DNA from: Candidatus Altimarinota bacterium
GTDB taxonomy: Bacteria; Patescibacteriota; Gracilibacteria; JANQMV01
Direction of reading: 5' to 3'
Assembly: GCA_028279865.1 (NCBI GenBank)
Contig: JANQMV010000039.1
Span: forward strand, 1-36,855
Length of the DNA stretch: 36,855 nucleotides
In this document: piece by piece, positions 28,986 to 36,855 of the stretch
Layout: the number at the start of each line of letters is the position of its first letter
Numbering within the stretch: position 1 is the stretch's first letter
The notes under the pieces: model-generated
What the model was told of the DNA's origin: nothing
What the model saw: the letters and a program-made list of their open reading frames with translations, nothing else
The model's database searches: none
Position numbers and translations under genes: made by a program

Positions 28986-29296
28986 AACGTATTGTGTTAA
29001 ATAAAAAATATTTTTATTTTCATTCCCGTGAAAACGGGAATCTATCGGAGAGGGTAATTTGCAACTATCTTAAAGGAACTACTTTTGTTTGTGTAATTTT
29101 AGGAGAAAGAGATCTTGGGCTGCTTCAGGCTTGTAGTCTGAACCTTTTGATTTATGCCAACCTAAGGTTATGATTGTCGTTTGGATAAACACTTAGGTTC
29201 AACCTGTAAGGTTGAAGCAGCGACATATTAACATTAAGGACAAAATTCAGGGATGACAGGCAGGGGAATTCGTAATTCGTAATTAAAAAATTGACT
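28986..29296. repeat. 311-base gene-free region filled with three kinds of hairpin repeat
   Basis: Between leuC and ybaB (both minus strand) I see no gene. It contains ATTCCCGT-GAAA-ACGGGAAT (29022-29041), a perfect 8-bp hairpin with GAAA loop. Next is the 103-base REP-like pair at 29119-29221 (separate entry), with a small AACCT-A-AGGTT palindrome in its middle at 29159-29169. Finally a direct repeat GAATTCGTAATTCGTAATT lies near 29268-29286. The ybaB stop (TAG) is at 29297. Nothing tRNA-like was found. Confidence 0.7.
29119..29221. repeat. Inverted pair of REP-like hairpins (BIME-like)
   Basis: The left arm starts GCTGC and contains TTCAGGC-TTGTA-GTCTGAA; the right arm contains TTCAACC-TGTAA-GGTTGAA and ends GCAGC. 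Each arm folds on its own with 7-bp stems (one G-T pair in the left), and the two arms are also inverted copies of each other (about 21 of 27 positions by eye). This is the layout of paired REP sequences mobilised in trans by RAYT (IS200-like) transposases; no transposase is in the window. Confidence 0.65.
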
Positions 29297-29584
29297 CTAC
29301 ATCCCCGGAAGTCCCATGCCGCCCATAACGACTTTCATTTCTTCGGCAGCAATTTGTTGGGATTTTTTGGTTGCTTTGTTGAGGGCTTCTTTGATACTTT
29401 TTTCCAGTGTTGCTTTGTTTTCCATGGCTTCGTCAGAGATTTGAATGCTGACGACGTTTTGCTCTCCATCAACGGTAACAATCACTCCTTTTTCTTCTGC
29501 TTCAATGTGGATATTTTTAAGTTTTTTCTTGATTTGTTTTGCTTGTTTTTGAAGTTTGTACATGTCTTTCATTTTTCCTAGCAT
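29297..29584 (-). CDS. ybaB: YbaB/EbfC-family nucleoid-associated protein
   Basis: Small DNA-binding protein that forms dimers shaped like tweezers; often linked to recR and dnaX, but not here. Pattern: MLGKMKDMYKLQKQAKQIKK helix, then GVIVTVDGEQNVVSIQISDE strands, then a long C-terminal helix (LEKSIKEALNKATKKSQQIA) and the flexible Met/Gly-rich end VVMGGMGLPGM. 95 aa is close to the usual 100-110. ATG start, TAG stop, no TGA. Upstream RluA-like gene is on the same strand, 179 bases away. Confidence 0.92.
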   Translation of the reverse strand: MLGKMKDMYKLQKQAKQIKKKLKNIHIEAEEKGVIVTVDGEQNVVSIQISDEAMENKATLEKSIKEALNKATKKSQQIAAEEMKVVMGGMGLPGM

Positions 29585-29763
29585 AGCTTTTCTTTGTTAA
29601 GAATAAAAATAGCTTTTAGCTGCTTTAGTTTACTTTGAAGAAGGGGAATCGTCAAAGGATTCTACTTTTTTTCATTTCTGTAGATGTTTAGTATTTCACT
29701 AACAAAAAATATGTCACATGACAAATGTAATGTAGGGGGAAGCGATCGCTGCCCTCTACATTA

Positions 29764-30732
29764 TTAAATATTTTTCAAAAAAAACCTTAAATCTGCAGAT
29801 AATTCTGCTTTTAATGAAAGTTTTTTTCCGGTACGCGGATGTGGGAATTCTAGATAATAAGCATGTAAAAAATGTCTTTTGAGTCCGTAGCGTTTTTTAA
29901 TGGCATGGTTAAATTTATAATCTCCGTAATTTTTATCGCCAACGAGGGGGTGCTTTAATGTAGCAAAATGGACACGAATTTGGTGCATTCTTCCTGTTTC
30001 CAGTTTGATTTCCATTAAGGAGAAATCTCCGTATTTTTCAACAGTTTTGTAATGAGTGACCGAGTCTTTGGCGTGTTCTGATTTGGAGGCAATGATTTTC
30101 GTACTTCTTTGCTTGCCTTCTGTACGAACCAATCCAATCTTGATAACCCCGTTTTTCTTTTTTAATGCTCCTTTAATTAAAGCTAAATATCTTTTTTCAA
30201 TTTTTTTCTCACGCACTTGTTCATTCATCTTTCTCAAGGAATATTCATTTTTTGTCAAAATAACCAAGCCTGAAGTGTCTTTGTCTAAGCGGTGGACCAA
30301 ACTGACGGATTCTCCTTTTTGTTTGCTGCCTTCATGCTTTACATAAGCTTGAGCGATATCGAGGAGTGTTTGTCCTGAATAATTTTTAGTCCCCGGATGC
30401 ACTGCGATTCCTGCTGTTTTTTCTAAAACTAATAGATCTTCATCTTCATAAGCGACTTTCAGATTTTCTTTATAAAATTTTGTTCCATATATTTTGGGAG
30501 TTTTTTTTACTTCTTTCTTGGTGAAATCAAGTTGCTCCGCTGTGAAAAAAAGTTTTATTTCATCTCCTTTTTTGAGGATTGTTTCGGGTTTGGGCTTTTT
30601 GCCATTTAATTTAACTTTGTTTGTGCGGATGGATTTGAAAATAAAGCTTAAAGGAGCTTTAACGAAACGTTTTTTTAAAAAGCGATCGACACGCTGATTT
30701 TCCAAATTTTCGTCGATTTTAATTAATTCCAA
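29764..30732 (-). CDS. RluA-family 23S rRNA pseudouridine synthase
   Basis: Converts specific uridines of 23S rRNA (RluC/RluD class) to pseudouridine. An S4 RNA-binding domain covers about 1-75 (VDRFLKKRFVKAPLSFIFKS, TNKVKLNGKKPKPETILKKG). The catalytic domain has VLEKTAGIAVHPGTKN and the active-site HRLDKDTSGLVILTK near residue 146-160 with its catalytic Asp. LETGRMHQIRVHFATLKHPL and FLHAYYLEFPHPRTGK follow. 322 aa is normal for RluD-like enzymes. TTG start, TAA stop, no TGA. I cannot assign the exact target uridine. Confidence 0.92.
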   Translation of the reverse strand: MELIKIDENLENQRVDRFLKKRFVKAPLSFIFKSIRTNKVKLNGKKPKPETILKKGDEIKLFFTAEQLDFTKKEVKKTPKIYGTKFYKENLKVAYEDEDLLVLEKTAGIAVHPGTKNYSGQTLLDIAQAYVKHEGSKQKGESVSLVHRLDKDTSGLVILTKNEYSLRKMNEQVREKKIEKRYLALIKGALKKKNGVIKIGLVRTEGKQRSTKIIASKSEHAKDSVTHYKTVEKYGDFSLMEIKLETGRMHQIRVHFATLKHPLVGDKNYGDYKFNHAIKKRYGLKRHFLHAYYLEFPHPRTGKKLSLKAELSADLRFFLKNI

Positions 30733-30848
30733 TTTTTGTAATTTTAAAAAGAACTTAAAGCTATTTTAAAATTAACATACTTTTATTTACTTTACTATTT
30801 GCGAAAAGAAGAAAACGTGAAAAATACTTTATTAAAAGATATTTATGA

Positions 30849-30870
30849 AAGAAAAAACTTGTTTTTTCTT
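30849..30870. other. AT-rich perfect hairpin upstream of the pilT operon
   Basis: AAAGAAAAAAC-TT-GTTTTTTCTTT is a perfect 11-bp palindrome in the 179-base divergent gap between the RluA-like gene and the 30912 gene. It overlaps the candidate -35 element, so it could be an operator, or a terminator read from either side. Confidence 0.4.
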
Positions 30871-30887
30871 TTAATAAATGGTAAAAT
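30859..30887 (+). promoter_or_regulatory. Candidate promoter for the 30912-pilT operon
   Basis: TTGTTT at 30859-30864 and TAAAAT at 30882-30887 are exactly 17 bases apart, 25 bases before the ATG at 30912. The -35 overlaps one arm of the hairpin at 30849-30870. AT-rich context makes chance matches likely. Confidence 0.4.
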
Positions 30888-30911
30888 AAACTGAAAAATT
30901 AAAATAAAAAT

Positions 30912-31262
30912 ATGCAAAAAAAGATATTTCTAAAATGAGTTCGGCAAATAGTGGAAAGCTTAAGTGAGGAAGAACTCAAGGAAGTTTTAACTTCTGATCT
31001 TCTGTCAAAATTAAATTCTGAGCCTAAACCTATTGCCGTAGAACCAAAGGAAAGCGATTCTGAAGCTAAAGAAAATATCTTTGGACGCCTCAAAGATTTA
31101 GGCATAGAGAGATTTAACGATGTTAAAGATTCAATCTCCGAAACGGTTTCTAAAATGAAGGAAAAAAAAGAAGTTGAGCAAAAGGTAGATGAAAAAATAG
31201 AGTCAAAGGAGATACGTAATAATCCCTTTTTAAAAATGCAAAAATCCAATAATTCTCAATAA
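30912..31262 (+). CDS. Small charged protein upstream of pilT, one UGA codon
   Basis: 116 aa, starting MQKKIFLK-Gly(UGA)-VRQIVESLSEEEL; the standard-code track starts too late (30951) because of the TGA at codon 9. The sequence is hydrophilic and helical with alternating acidic and basic stretches (LSEEELKEVLTSDLLSKLN, then DSISETVSKMKEKKEVEQKV), and has no membrane segment. I do not recognise it. It ends 2 bases before the pilT ATG, so it is very probably co-expressed and may be a pilus-retraction accessory or adaptor; that is inference from position only. Confidence 0.7.
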
Positions 31263-31264
31263 AA

Positions 31265-32323
31265 ATGATTACACTTAAAGAAATTCTAAAATTTCAAGCT
31301 GATAATGAAATTTCTGATTTACATCTCATTACAGGTGAAGTTCCCTGTATGCGCCAATCTAACTGAAAGATTGAGGCACTCAATGAAACCCCTCTGACAA
31401 AATCAGATATCGCTGAGTTAGTAAATTCATTTCTTTCCACAGAAGAAAAAGAGCAATTTAAAAAAGATGGAGGGTTTGATTTTGCAAGAGATTATGAAGG
31501 TTTGGGACGTTTTAGGATAAACCTTTACCATGAAGTAAGAGGAATTGGCTTAAATATAAGGTTTATTGAAAATAATTTGGTTGATATTGAAAAAATGGAG
31601 ATTCCACAGCAGATTTTAGATGTTGTGAATAATCGCTCAGGGCTTTTACTGATTACAGGACCAAACAATTCAGGGAAAACAACATTGTTAAATAGTTTGG
31701 TTGACTACCTAAATACAGAAAGAGCTTTAAAGATTGTAACCTTTGAAGATCCTATTGAATATGTTCATCGTAGAAAAAAGAGTATTATCTCTCAAAGACA
31801 AATGGAAAATTCAATGGAAGCAAATGCCCGTCAAATGAAATATGTCTTTAGGCAAGATGCAAATGTTGTTTGTATTGGTGAAATTAGAGATTATCAAACT
31901 ATGCACGCTGTTATGACTCTATGTGAAGCGGGATATTTTGTAATCGCGACCTTACACAGTATTGGTGCAGTACAAGCCGTAGAAAGAATTGTGAATCTCT
32001 ATCCTGCAGAAAAAAGAGAGCAAATTTTTTCACAAGTAAGTAGCGAGTTGAAAACAGTTCTTTGTCAAACGCTGTTACAATATAAGAATGAAAAGAAATT
32101 GGTGCCTTGCCGTGAGATTTTCATTCCTGATGATGCAGTAAAAAGAAAACTAAAAGAAGGTGATTTACAGTCAGTTTATACTCATATGGAAACCACTTCT
32201 CAAAAAGGAAACATTCTCTATGATCAATATTTATTAGGACTTTTTCAGTCAGGCGCAATTACACAAGAAACTTTGATGAAAAGTTATCATGATCGAGATT
32301 TTATTCAGAGTTTACTGGATTAG
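31265..32323 (+). CDS. pilT: Type IV pilus retraction ATPase (PilT)
   Basis: 352 aa, the usual PilT length. The TGA at 31364-31366 (residue 34, RQSN[TGA]K) matches the glycine of the N-terminal 'R-x-N/D-G' turn of PilT. Walker A is GPNNSGKT at 132-139, Asp box FEDPIEYVHRRKKSIISQRQ, Walker B VVCIGEIRD, His box VIATLHSIGAVQAVERIV. The P-loop has NN where PilT usually has TG, and Walker B lacks the usual acidic start (ANVVC rather than PDVIL), so it may be a PilT-like variant (PilU-like?). It powers pilus retraction, or regulates it, in the cytoplasm. Its 3' end overlaps the convergent CCA-adding gene by 23 bases. The track start at 31502 misses the N-terminal 79 residues. Confidence 0.92.
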
Positions 32324-33644
32324 ATCCTTTTTCTATAATTTTCTCAAGGAAGATAAAAGCGGCTTTTTTAGTCTTTATTTTTCCTTCCAGTTGTTCTTCA
32401 TGGATCAGATTGAGGTATTTACCAATTTCAGGTCCTCTTTTGAGGTTAAACTTTTCAATGAGCTCATTGCCGTTTAAGAGTGGCTTGATTGGGGTTGTTA
32501 GTAGCTTTTCTGACTTAAATTTTTCGTATTCCTTTTTGACTTTATAATACAAACTTAAATCGACTGGAATTGAACCGCTTTCATCACAGCGATGCAGTTC
32601 CAGTAAGTCTTCAAACCAAGGATTCATAAATAGTTTGATTCTTTGAGCTAAGCGCATTTCAATAATTTGTGCTATGCGCATGTGATTTTCTACAAGCCAA
32701 CCTATTTTACTTTTCAAAACATTATTAAAGCGAAAGCGTCTTCCGATTTCTTGTGAAAATTCCAATGATTTTTCAGCATGTCCATCAAAATGAATGCGAT
32801 CTGCTTTACGTAGAAAAGTAGGACGTTTGCCTGTGTCATGCAAGAGAGCTGCCCAAATTAGTGCAATATCCGCATCTTTTTTTAATTCTTGCATAACCAT
32901 TAATGTGTGAGTTAGAACACCTCCTTCTTGATGATATTTAATTGGCTGAGGAATATCTTTTAGAGCTGTGACCTCAGGAATTAGATCTTCTAAAATTCTT
33001 AAATCGATTAAATCTTCCACTGCTTGTATACGCGAAGAATCATTCAGTATTTTGTTGAATTCTTCACCAATTCTTTCTCGACTGACTTCTCGAATAAACT
33101 TGGCGTTTTTTGTAAGAGCTTTACTAGTTTCAGGGTCGTATTTTAAGTTAAAACGATTTTTAAAACGAACGGCACGTAAAATTCTTAATTTATCTTCCTG
33201 AATACGCTCATATGGATTTCCGATAAAACGTAAAATACCATTTTTCAAATCTTCTTCACCGCCGACAAAATCCAGGATTTTATTTTTAATCGGATCATAA
33301 AACATTCCATTAATTGTAAAGTCACGTCTGAGTGCATCTTTTTTGGGAGAAGTGAAATAAATGGCATCCGGTCTGCGTCCGTCGCTATAACCGCTGTCTG
33401 AACGAAATGTTGCTATTTCAAAGTGATGGTCGTTTTCAATTGCTAAAATCACACCAAATTCTTTTCCAATTGGAATGGTTTTTTTTAATAGTTTTTCAAT
33501 TTCGTCAGGAGTGGCGGATGTGGCTATATCATAATCTTTTGGTTCTTTCTGCATAAGCATGTCCCGTACAGAACCGCCAGCTAGATAGGCTAGAAATCCG
33601 GCTTTTTGTAATTTTTTAACGATTTTATTTGCGGTTTTTTCCAT
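32301..33644 (-). CDS. cca: CCA-adding tRNA nucleotidyltransferase with HD domain
   Basis: Class II nucleotidyltransferase that adds or repairs the CCA end of tRNA. N-terminal head: LAGGSVRDMLM at 21-31 and catalytic DYDIAT at about 38-43. The template region shows RRDFTINGMFYD, the neck ERIQEDKLRILRAVRFKNRF and EVSRERIGEEF. The C-terminal HD domain has LLHDTGKRPTF near residue 267. Length of 447 aa agrees with CCA enzymes that carry an HD domain. The family also includes poly(A) polymerases, but the RRDFTING and ERxxxE patterns favour CCA addition. Ends within the pilT 3' end. No TGA. Confidence 0.92.
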   Translation of the reverse strand: MEKTANKIVKKLQKAGFLAYLAGGSVRDMLMQKEPKDYDIATSATPDEIEKLLKKTIPIGKEFGVILAIENDHHFEIATFRSDSGYSDGRRPDAIYFTSPKKDALRRDFTINGMFYDPIKNKILDFVGGEEDLKNGILRFIGNPYERIQEDKLRILRAVRFKNRFNLKYDPETSKALTKNAKFIREVSRERIGEEFNKILNDSSRIQAVEDLIDLRILEDLIPEVTALKDIPQPIKYHQEGGVLTHTLMVMQELKKDADIALIWAALLHDTGKRPTFLRKADRIHFDGHAEKSLEFSQEIGRRFRFNNVLKSKIGWLVENHMRIAQIIEMRLAQRIKLFMNPWFEDLLELHRCDESGSIPVDLSLYYKVKKEYEKFKSEKLLTTPIKPLLNGNELIEKFNLKRGPEIGKYLNLIHEEQLEGKIKTKKAAFIFLEKIIEKGSNPVNSE

Positions 33645-33768
33645 TGATTTTTTAGATATATTGAGGTTTTTGTTTTTATTGAATTCTAGATAATTATACC
33701 ATGAAAAGACCTTTACAATATAGAGGAGTTTGCTTAAAATTCCTTCAGCAATTTTTAACTATATTTTT

Positions 33769-33984
33769 ATGTATCAATTTCTAACGATTTCTCAGATTAT
33801 CATTTCAATTCTTTTGGTTTTATTTATCTTAATGCAAGACAAAGGTACCGGACTTTCGGCTACATTTGGTGGTTCGGGTAATTTTTATGCCTCAAAGAGG
33901 GGAGTAGAAAAAATTCTTTCAAAAGGAACGATTATTTTAGCTATTCTATTTTTTGTTAATGCTGTAGCCTTTCTTTTTGTTTAA
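33769..33984 (+). CDS. secG: Preprotein translocase subunit SecG
   Basis: 71-aa two-helix membrane protein that helps SecYEG export. ATG at 33769 is preferred over the track's TTG at 33730. Pattern: MYQFLTISQIIISILLVLFI helix, the conserved loop LMQDKGTGLSATFGGSGNFY, then ASKRGVEKILSKGTIILAIL helix. The loop motif is typical of SecG. It is followed 21 bases later by the peptide-binding protein, an arrangement I recall from other CPR genomes (recollection, not checked). No TGA. Confidence 0.93.
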   Translation: MYQFLTISQIIISILLVLFILMQDKGTGLSATFGGSGNFYASKRGVEKILSKGTIILAILFFVNAVAFLFV

Positions 33985-34005
33985 TTAGCTAAAAAGAAGT
34001 ATTTT

Positions 34006-36273
34006 ATGTGGAAAATTATAACTAATTTCACTCGTCTGGAAAAAGTTTTAGTGATTTTTTTAACGGGGGTGATTGTTTTTACCAGCCTGCAACTCTCTTG
34101 GAGATTTTACCAAGAAAACACTGATGTTTTGCCTGCAAAAGGAGGTATTTATGCAGAAGGAATTGTAGGTGAGCTCAAGTTAATTAACCCGGTTTTTGCG
34201 AACCAGAATCCTGTGGATGCTGATATTGTGAAGCTTGTCTTTGCAGGTCTTATGAAATATGACTCTGATCAAAAGACAATAGTAGATGATTTGGCTGATC
34301 ATACACTTTCATATGACCAAAAAACATATACTTTTACGATCCACGATAATGTTTATTTTCATGATGGAGAAAAGGTAAAAGCAGATGACGTTATTTTTAC
34401 TTTTAATGATGTTATCAAAAACCCTGAATTTAAGAATGAACTGTTACGCCGTGAATTTGAAGGGATTGAAATAAAGAAGATTGATGCAAAAACAGTTACT
34501 TTTACTTTGCCAAAACCGTATAAATTTTTCCTGACAAATTTAACAGTTGGTATCTTACCAAAGCATTTACTTTTTGATTTGCCGGTTGAAAACTTGGATC
34601 AATCCTCTTTTAATCAAAACCCTGTCGGCGCAGGTCCGTTTAAATTTAATCAAATTTTAGTCAACACAAATAGCATCGATGTTATTTTAAAGAAATTTGA
34701 GGATTATCATGGAGAAAACCCTCCTCTTGATGGTTTAGTTTTAAAAGTCTACAGAGATTATCAAACACTAATCAAAAATTTAGATGTTTTAAACGGAGTA
34801 AGAGCTATTCCAAAAGATCAGGTAGAGACTTTTCCCAAACAAAATCGTTTTGAGATAGCTAATTATCATCTACCTCAGTATGTTGCACTTTTCTTAAATA
34901 ATGATTCTAAAATATTAAAGAATGAAAAAGTTCGTCTTGCTTTACAACTGGCAACAAATCGTGAAAAAATTGCAAAAGACTTAGAAGAAGACATGATTAT
35001 TGATGATCCATTGATGGAAATTGATAATCAAAACTGGATATACCAATATGACACAAAAAAAGCTGCAGGAGGTCTTTTTGACGCGGGATGGCTTTTGCCA
35101 CAAAAAAAAGAAAATAAAGCGGAAGACAAAACTAAAACCAGTACAGGAGAAAAAATAACTGAAACTGTCACTTTTAAAAATATTTTTTCTTTTCCTAAAG
35201 CAAAAGCAGAAGAAGTTAATTATATCACTGCTCCAAATCAAGGAAAGGACTATGAAACTAAAGAAGAAAGTCTCTTCATTCTGGGAAATACTCCGGCAAA
35301 TATTAAAGAAATTTGGGTAAATGATTATTCTTTAAAACGCTACGAACCGGGAAAGGGGACTTGGTCTTACAAAGCAAGTACAGAAATTGGAACATTGCAG
35401 AAAGGAGAGAATCTTTATGAAATATTTGCAGTCGATGAATCCGGTCGTAAAAGTAAAATTGATGAAATCAGAATTACTTTGTTGGATGAGAACAATTCTT
35501 CTGCAGTTAATTCTGAACCTGTAACTTCAGTGAAGGAAGAACAGCCTCTTGATACAGAGACAGAGAAAAAAGAAGCTTCTGATGCGGAAAAAGAAACTGA
35601 AACTGAGACTGAGACAGGTTCAGTGATCGAAATAGAGCCGGAGGTAATAGAAGAGCCGATTCAAGAAAATTTTAATATTCGCCAAAATGATGAAGGAGAA
35701 GTTTTGAATTTACGCTTAATTACATCGAATCGTCCTGTTTTTTATCAAGAAATTGCAGAAGAAATTAAGTCTCAGTGGCTTGAAGTAGGAGTTGAGGTGA
35801 AAATAGAAGTTTTTGAAATGAAAGAATTCCAAGAAAAAGTCCAGGCAAGAGATTATGATGTTTTGCTTTATGGACAGAGTTTAGGTTATAATCTTGATGC
35901 TTATCCATATTGGCATTCAAGCCAAATCGGAGAAAAAGGTCTTAATTTGGCAAATTATGCTAGTTTTGAGAGTGATAGTCTGATGGAAGAAGTTCGTATG
36001 ACTCATGATGTGGAAACAAGGAGAGACTCTCTGGAAAAATTAAAAAAAGGGATGAGCAAGGATTTGCCGGCAATTTTCCTTTATAGACCTGTTTATTACC
36101 TTGCTTATGACAAAAGATTAAAAAATATCAGTATTACGGATTTACCTACAATTAGTGATAGATTTGCCAACATTGAAAGATGGTATCTAAAAGAAGAAAG
36201 ATTTTTTAATGAAAACAAAGGATGGAAAAACCTTTTTAGTTGGATAAAAGAAACTGCTTGGAAGCTAAATTAA
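34006..36273 (+). CDS. Peptide-type ABC substrate-binding protein with an internal Ig-like insertion
   Basis: Family 5 solute-binding protein (OppA/DppA type). An N-terminal membrane segment (VLVIFLTGVIVFTSLQLSW, about 14-32) anchors it outside the cell. Signatures: LVFAGLMKYDSDQKTIVDDL, YTFTIHDNVYFHDGEKVKAD, DVIFTFNDV, NPVGAGPFKF, and the C-terminal lobe LRLITSNRPVFYQEIAEEIK, DVLLYGQSLGYNLDAYPYWH. Between FDAGWLLPQ (about 366) and the C-lobe (about 560) sit almost 200 extra residues: a Lys/Thr-rich linker, a beta-rich Ig-like module (ESLFILGNTPANIKEIWVND, GENLYEIFAVDESGRKSKID), and a Glu/Thr-rich linker with ETETETETG. No permease or ATPase genes are beside it. No TGA in 755 codons. Confidence 0.88.
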   Translation: MWKIITNFTRLEKVLVIFLTGVIVFTSLQLSWRFYQENTDVLPAKGGIYAEGIVGELKLINPVFANQNPVDADIVKLVFAGLMKYDSDQKTIVDDLADHTLSYDQKTYTFTIHDNVYFHDGEKVKADDVIFTFNDVIKNPEFKNELLRREFEGIEIKKIDAKTVTFTLPKPYKFFLTNLTVGILPKHLLFDLPVENLDQSSFNQNPVGAGPFKFNQILVNTNSIDVILKKFEDYHGENPPLDGLVLKVYRDYQTLIKNLDVLNGVRAIPKDQVETFPKQNRFEIANYHLPQYVALFLNNDSKILKNEKVRLALQLATNREKIAKDLEEDMIIDDPLMEIDNQNWIYQYDTKKAAGGLFDAGWLLPQKKENKAEDKTKTSTGEKITETVTFKNIFSFPKAKAEEVNYITAPNQGKDYETKEESLFILGNTPANIKEIWVNDYSLKRYEPGKGTWSYKASTEIGTLQKGENLYEIFAVDESGRKSKIDEIRITLLDENNSSAVNSEPVTSVKEEQPLDTETEKKEASDAEKETETETETGSVIEIEPEVIEEPIQENFNIRQNDEGEVLNLRLITSNRPVFYQEIAEEIKSQWLEVGVEVKIEVFEMKEFQEKVQARDYDVLLYGQSLGYNLDAYPYWHSSQIGEKGLNLANYASFESDSLMEEVRMTHDVETRRDSLEKLKKGMSKDLPAIFLYRPVYYLAYDKRLKNISITDLPTISDRFANIERWYLKEERFFNENKGWKNLFSWIKETAWKLN

Positions 36274-36320
36274 ACTTTAAATCTAATACCTAAATAAATA
36301 TATTTTAACCAATTATTAAA

Positions 36321-36770
36321 ATGAAAGTAATTTTTACCCAAAATATTGCTGGTACAGCTAAAAAAAACGATATCAAAGAAGTTTCCAATGGATATGCAGC
36401 AAATTTTCTTTTTCCAAAGGGACTTGCAAAGGTTGCGACACCTGAAGCCATAAAAAAAGCCGAGGAAGCTAAAGCAAATGCTGTTGCAAAAAAAGAAGAG
36501 CTTAAAGAAAATGCCAAAGAGGTTGGAAAGAAATTAAGTGGCTTGAAAATCGTATTTAAAGAAAAAGTTGGAGACAATGGGCATTTATATGGAGCTATTG
36601 CAGAAAAAGATATTATTGAAAAAGTTGAAAAAGAAGCTAAGGTCGAGTTGGCAAAAAAGAATATAAAAATGGAAAAGCATATTAAAGAATTAGGTGAACA
36701 TGAGGTAGAAATTAAAATTTCCTCAGAAGTTAGTGTAAAAATTAAGATTATTATTGAGGAGGAAAAATAA
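36321..36770 (+). CDS. rplI: Ribosomal protein bL9
   Basis: Large-subunit protein with an N-terminal rRNA-binding domain (MKVIFTQNIAGTAKKNDIKE, VSNGYAANFLFPKGLAKVAT), a long exposed connecting helix (KKAEEAKANAVAKKEELKEN) and a C-terminal domain (VGDNGHLYGAIAEKDI, ELGEHEVEIKISSEVSVKI). 149 aa is the usual length. The SNGYxxNFLxPxGLA pattern is diagnostic. TAA stop, followed 8 bases later by a large perfect palindrome. No TGA. Confidence 0.96.
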   Translation: MKVIFTQNIAGTAKKNDIKEVSNGYAANFLFPKGLAKVATPEAIKKAEEAKANAVAKKEELKENAKEVGKKLSGLKIVFKEKVGDNGHLYGAIAEKDIIEKVEKEAKVELAKKNIKMEKHIKELGEHEVEIKISSEVSVKIKIIIEEEK

Positions 36771-36778
36771 TAATCAAA

Positions 36779-36827
36779 AATTATCAACTAATAGTTACGA
36801 AGTATTCGTAACTATTAGTTGATAATT
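36779..36827. repeat. Perfect 23-bp inverted repeat after rplI
   Basis: Arms 36779-36801 and 36805-36827 are exact reverse complements around a 3-base loop (GTA). The arms start AATTATCAACTAATAGTTAC and share the AACTA/TAGTT units seen inside mnmA. Such a hairpin can end transcription of rplI, but there is no U tract afterwards, and its arm length exceeds a normal terminator. It lies 15 bases before the tRNA start. Confidence 0.8.
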
Positions 36828-36842
36828 CATTGCAAACCTTGA

Positions 36843-36855
36843 GGGCCTGTAGCTC
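36843..36855 (+). tRNA. 5' end of a tRNA, probably tRNA-Ile or tRNA-Ala (partial)
   Basis: GGGCCTGTAGCTC at the right edge matches the 5' acceptor strand, T8 and the start of the D arm of bacterial tRNA-Ile(GAU) and related tRNA-Ala. Only 13 bases are in the window, so the anticodon is unseen. Confidence 0.55.

Noticed and set aside
29291-29581. + strand ORF of 96 aa opposite ybaB
   Set aside because: Phe/Cys-rich shadow of the YbaB gene on the other strand.

Overview
The window is AT-rich bacterial chromosome from a lineage that reads UGA as glycine (genetic code 25). That points to the Gracilibacteria/Absconditabacteria part of the Candidate Phyla Radiation. The evidence is internal. Several long reading frames are cut into pieces only by in-frame TGA, and where the frame crosses a conserved motif the TGA falls on glycine (STLPTEF[TGA]E in the PilB ATPase, RQSN[TGA]K in PilT). 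TGG still encodes Trp, and nearly all genes end in TAA or TAG. The ORF track uses the standard code, so it breaks the most interesting genes: 14422-17313, 17339-17920, 17948-18331, 21970-24605, 24624-26285, 26979-27178, 30912-31262 and 31265-32323. They are rejoined here.

Layout. 1-3792: end of an unidentified gene, then purF, a family II pyrophosphatase and mraY on the + strand. 3811-7111: minus-strand hypothetical gene, PLPBP (YggS), lgt and mnmA. 7285-13923: a NifU-DUF1858 fusion, then three large exported or membrane-anchored proteins. 13920-14423: a RidA-like gene on the minus strand. 14422-19110: a type IV secretion-like cluster with a 963-aa VirB6/TrbL-like protein carrying 24 UGA codons, a double-unit VirB2-like protein, a single-unit VirB2-like protein, and a VirB2-like protein with a MopE-like acidic head. 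19268-21831: ligA and rlmH. 21970-26285: a FecR-domain coiled-coil exported protein directly followed by the type IV pilus ATPase PilB. 26375-30732, minus strand: a RelE/Phd toxin-antitoxin pair, a small membrane protein, a PD-(D/E)XK-like protein, a leuC-type aconitase-family gene, ybaB and an RluA pseudouridine synthase. 30912-36855: a small acidic/basic protein, pilT, a CCA-adding enzyme (minus), secG, a peptide-binding protein with an unusual insertion, rplI, and the first bases of a tRNA.

The main observation is that UGA use is two-state. The pilus and secretion genes carry 46 in-frame UGA codons by hand count. More than twenty housekeeping and exported-protein genes carry none, although they are rich in glycine and interleaved with the first set. 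Within the VirB6-like protein the UGA share of glycine rises sharply in the cytoplasmic tail.

A second theme is repeats. A GC-rich palindromic family (CCCTTnnAAGGG-like cores) and an AACTA/TAGTT-rich family lie between genes, and also sit in frame inside leuC and mnmA, at the C-terminal end of lgt and near the N-terminus of the FecR-domain gene. Start codons almost never have a recognisable Shine-Dalgarno sequence. Taken together, the window encodes core envelope and RNA metabolism plus a surface machine (T4P motors, VirB6/VirB2-like membrane parts and large exported proteins). That would fit a host-attached or predatory CPR lifestyle, but lifestyle is inference only.
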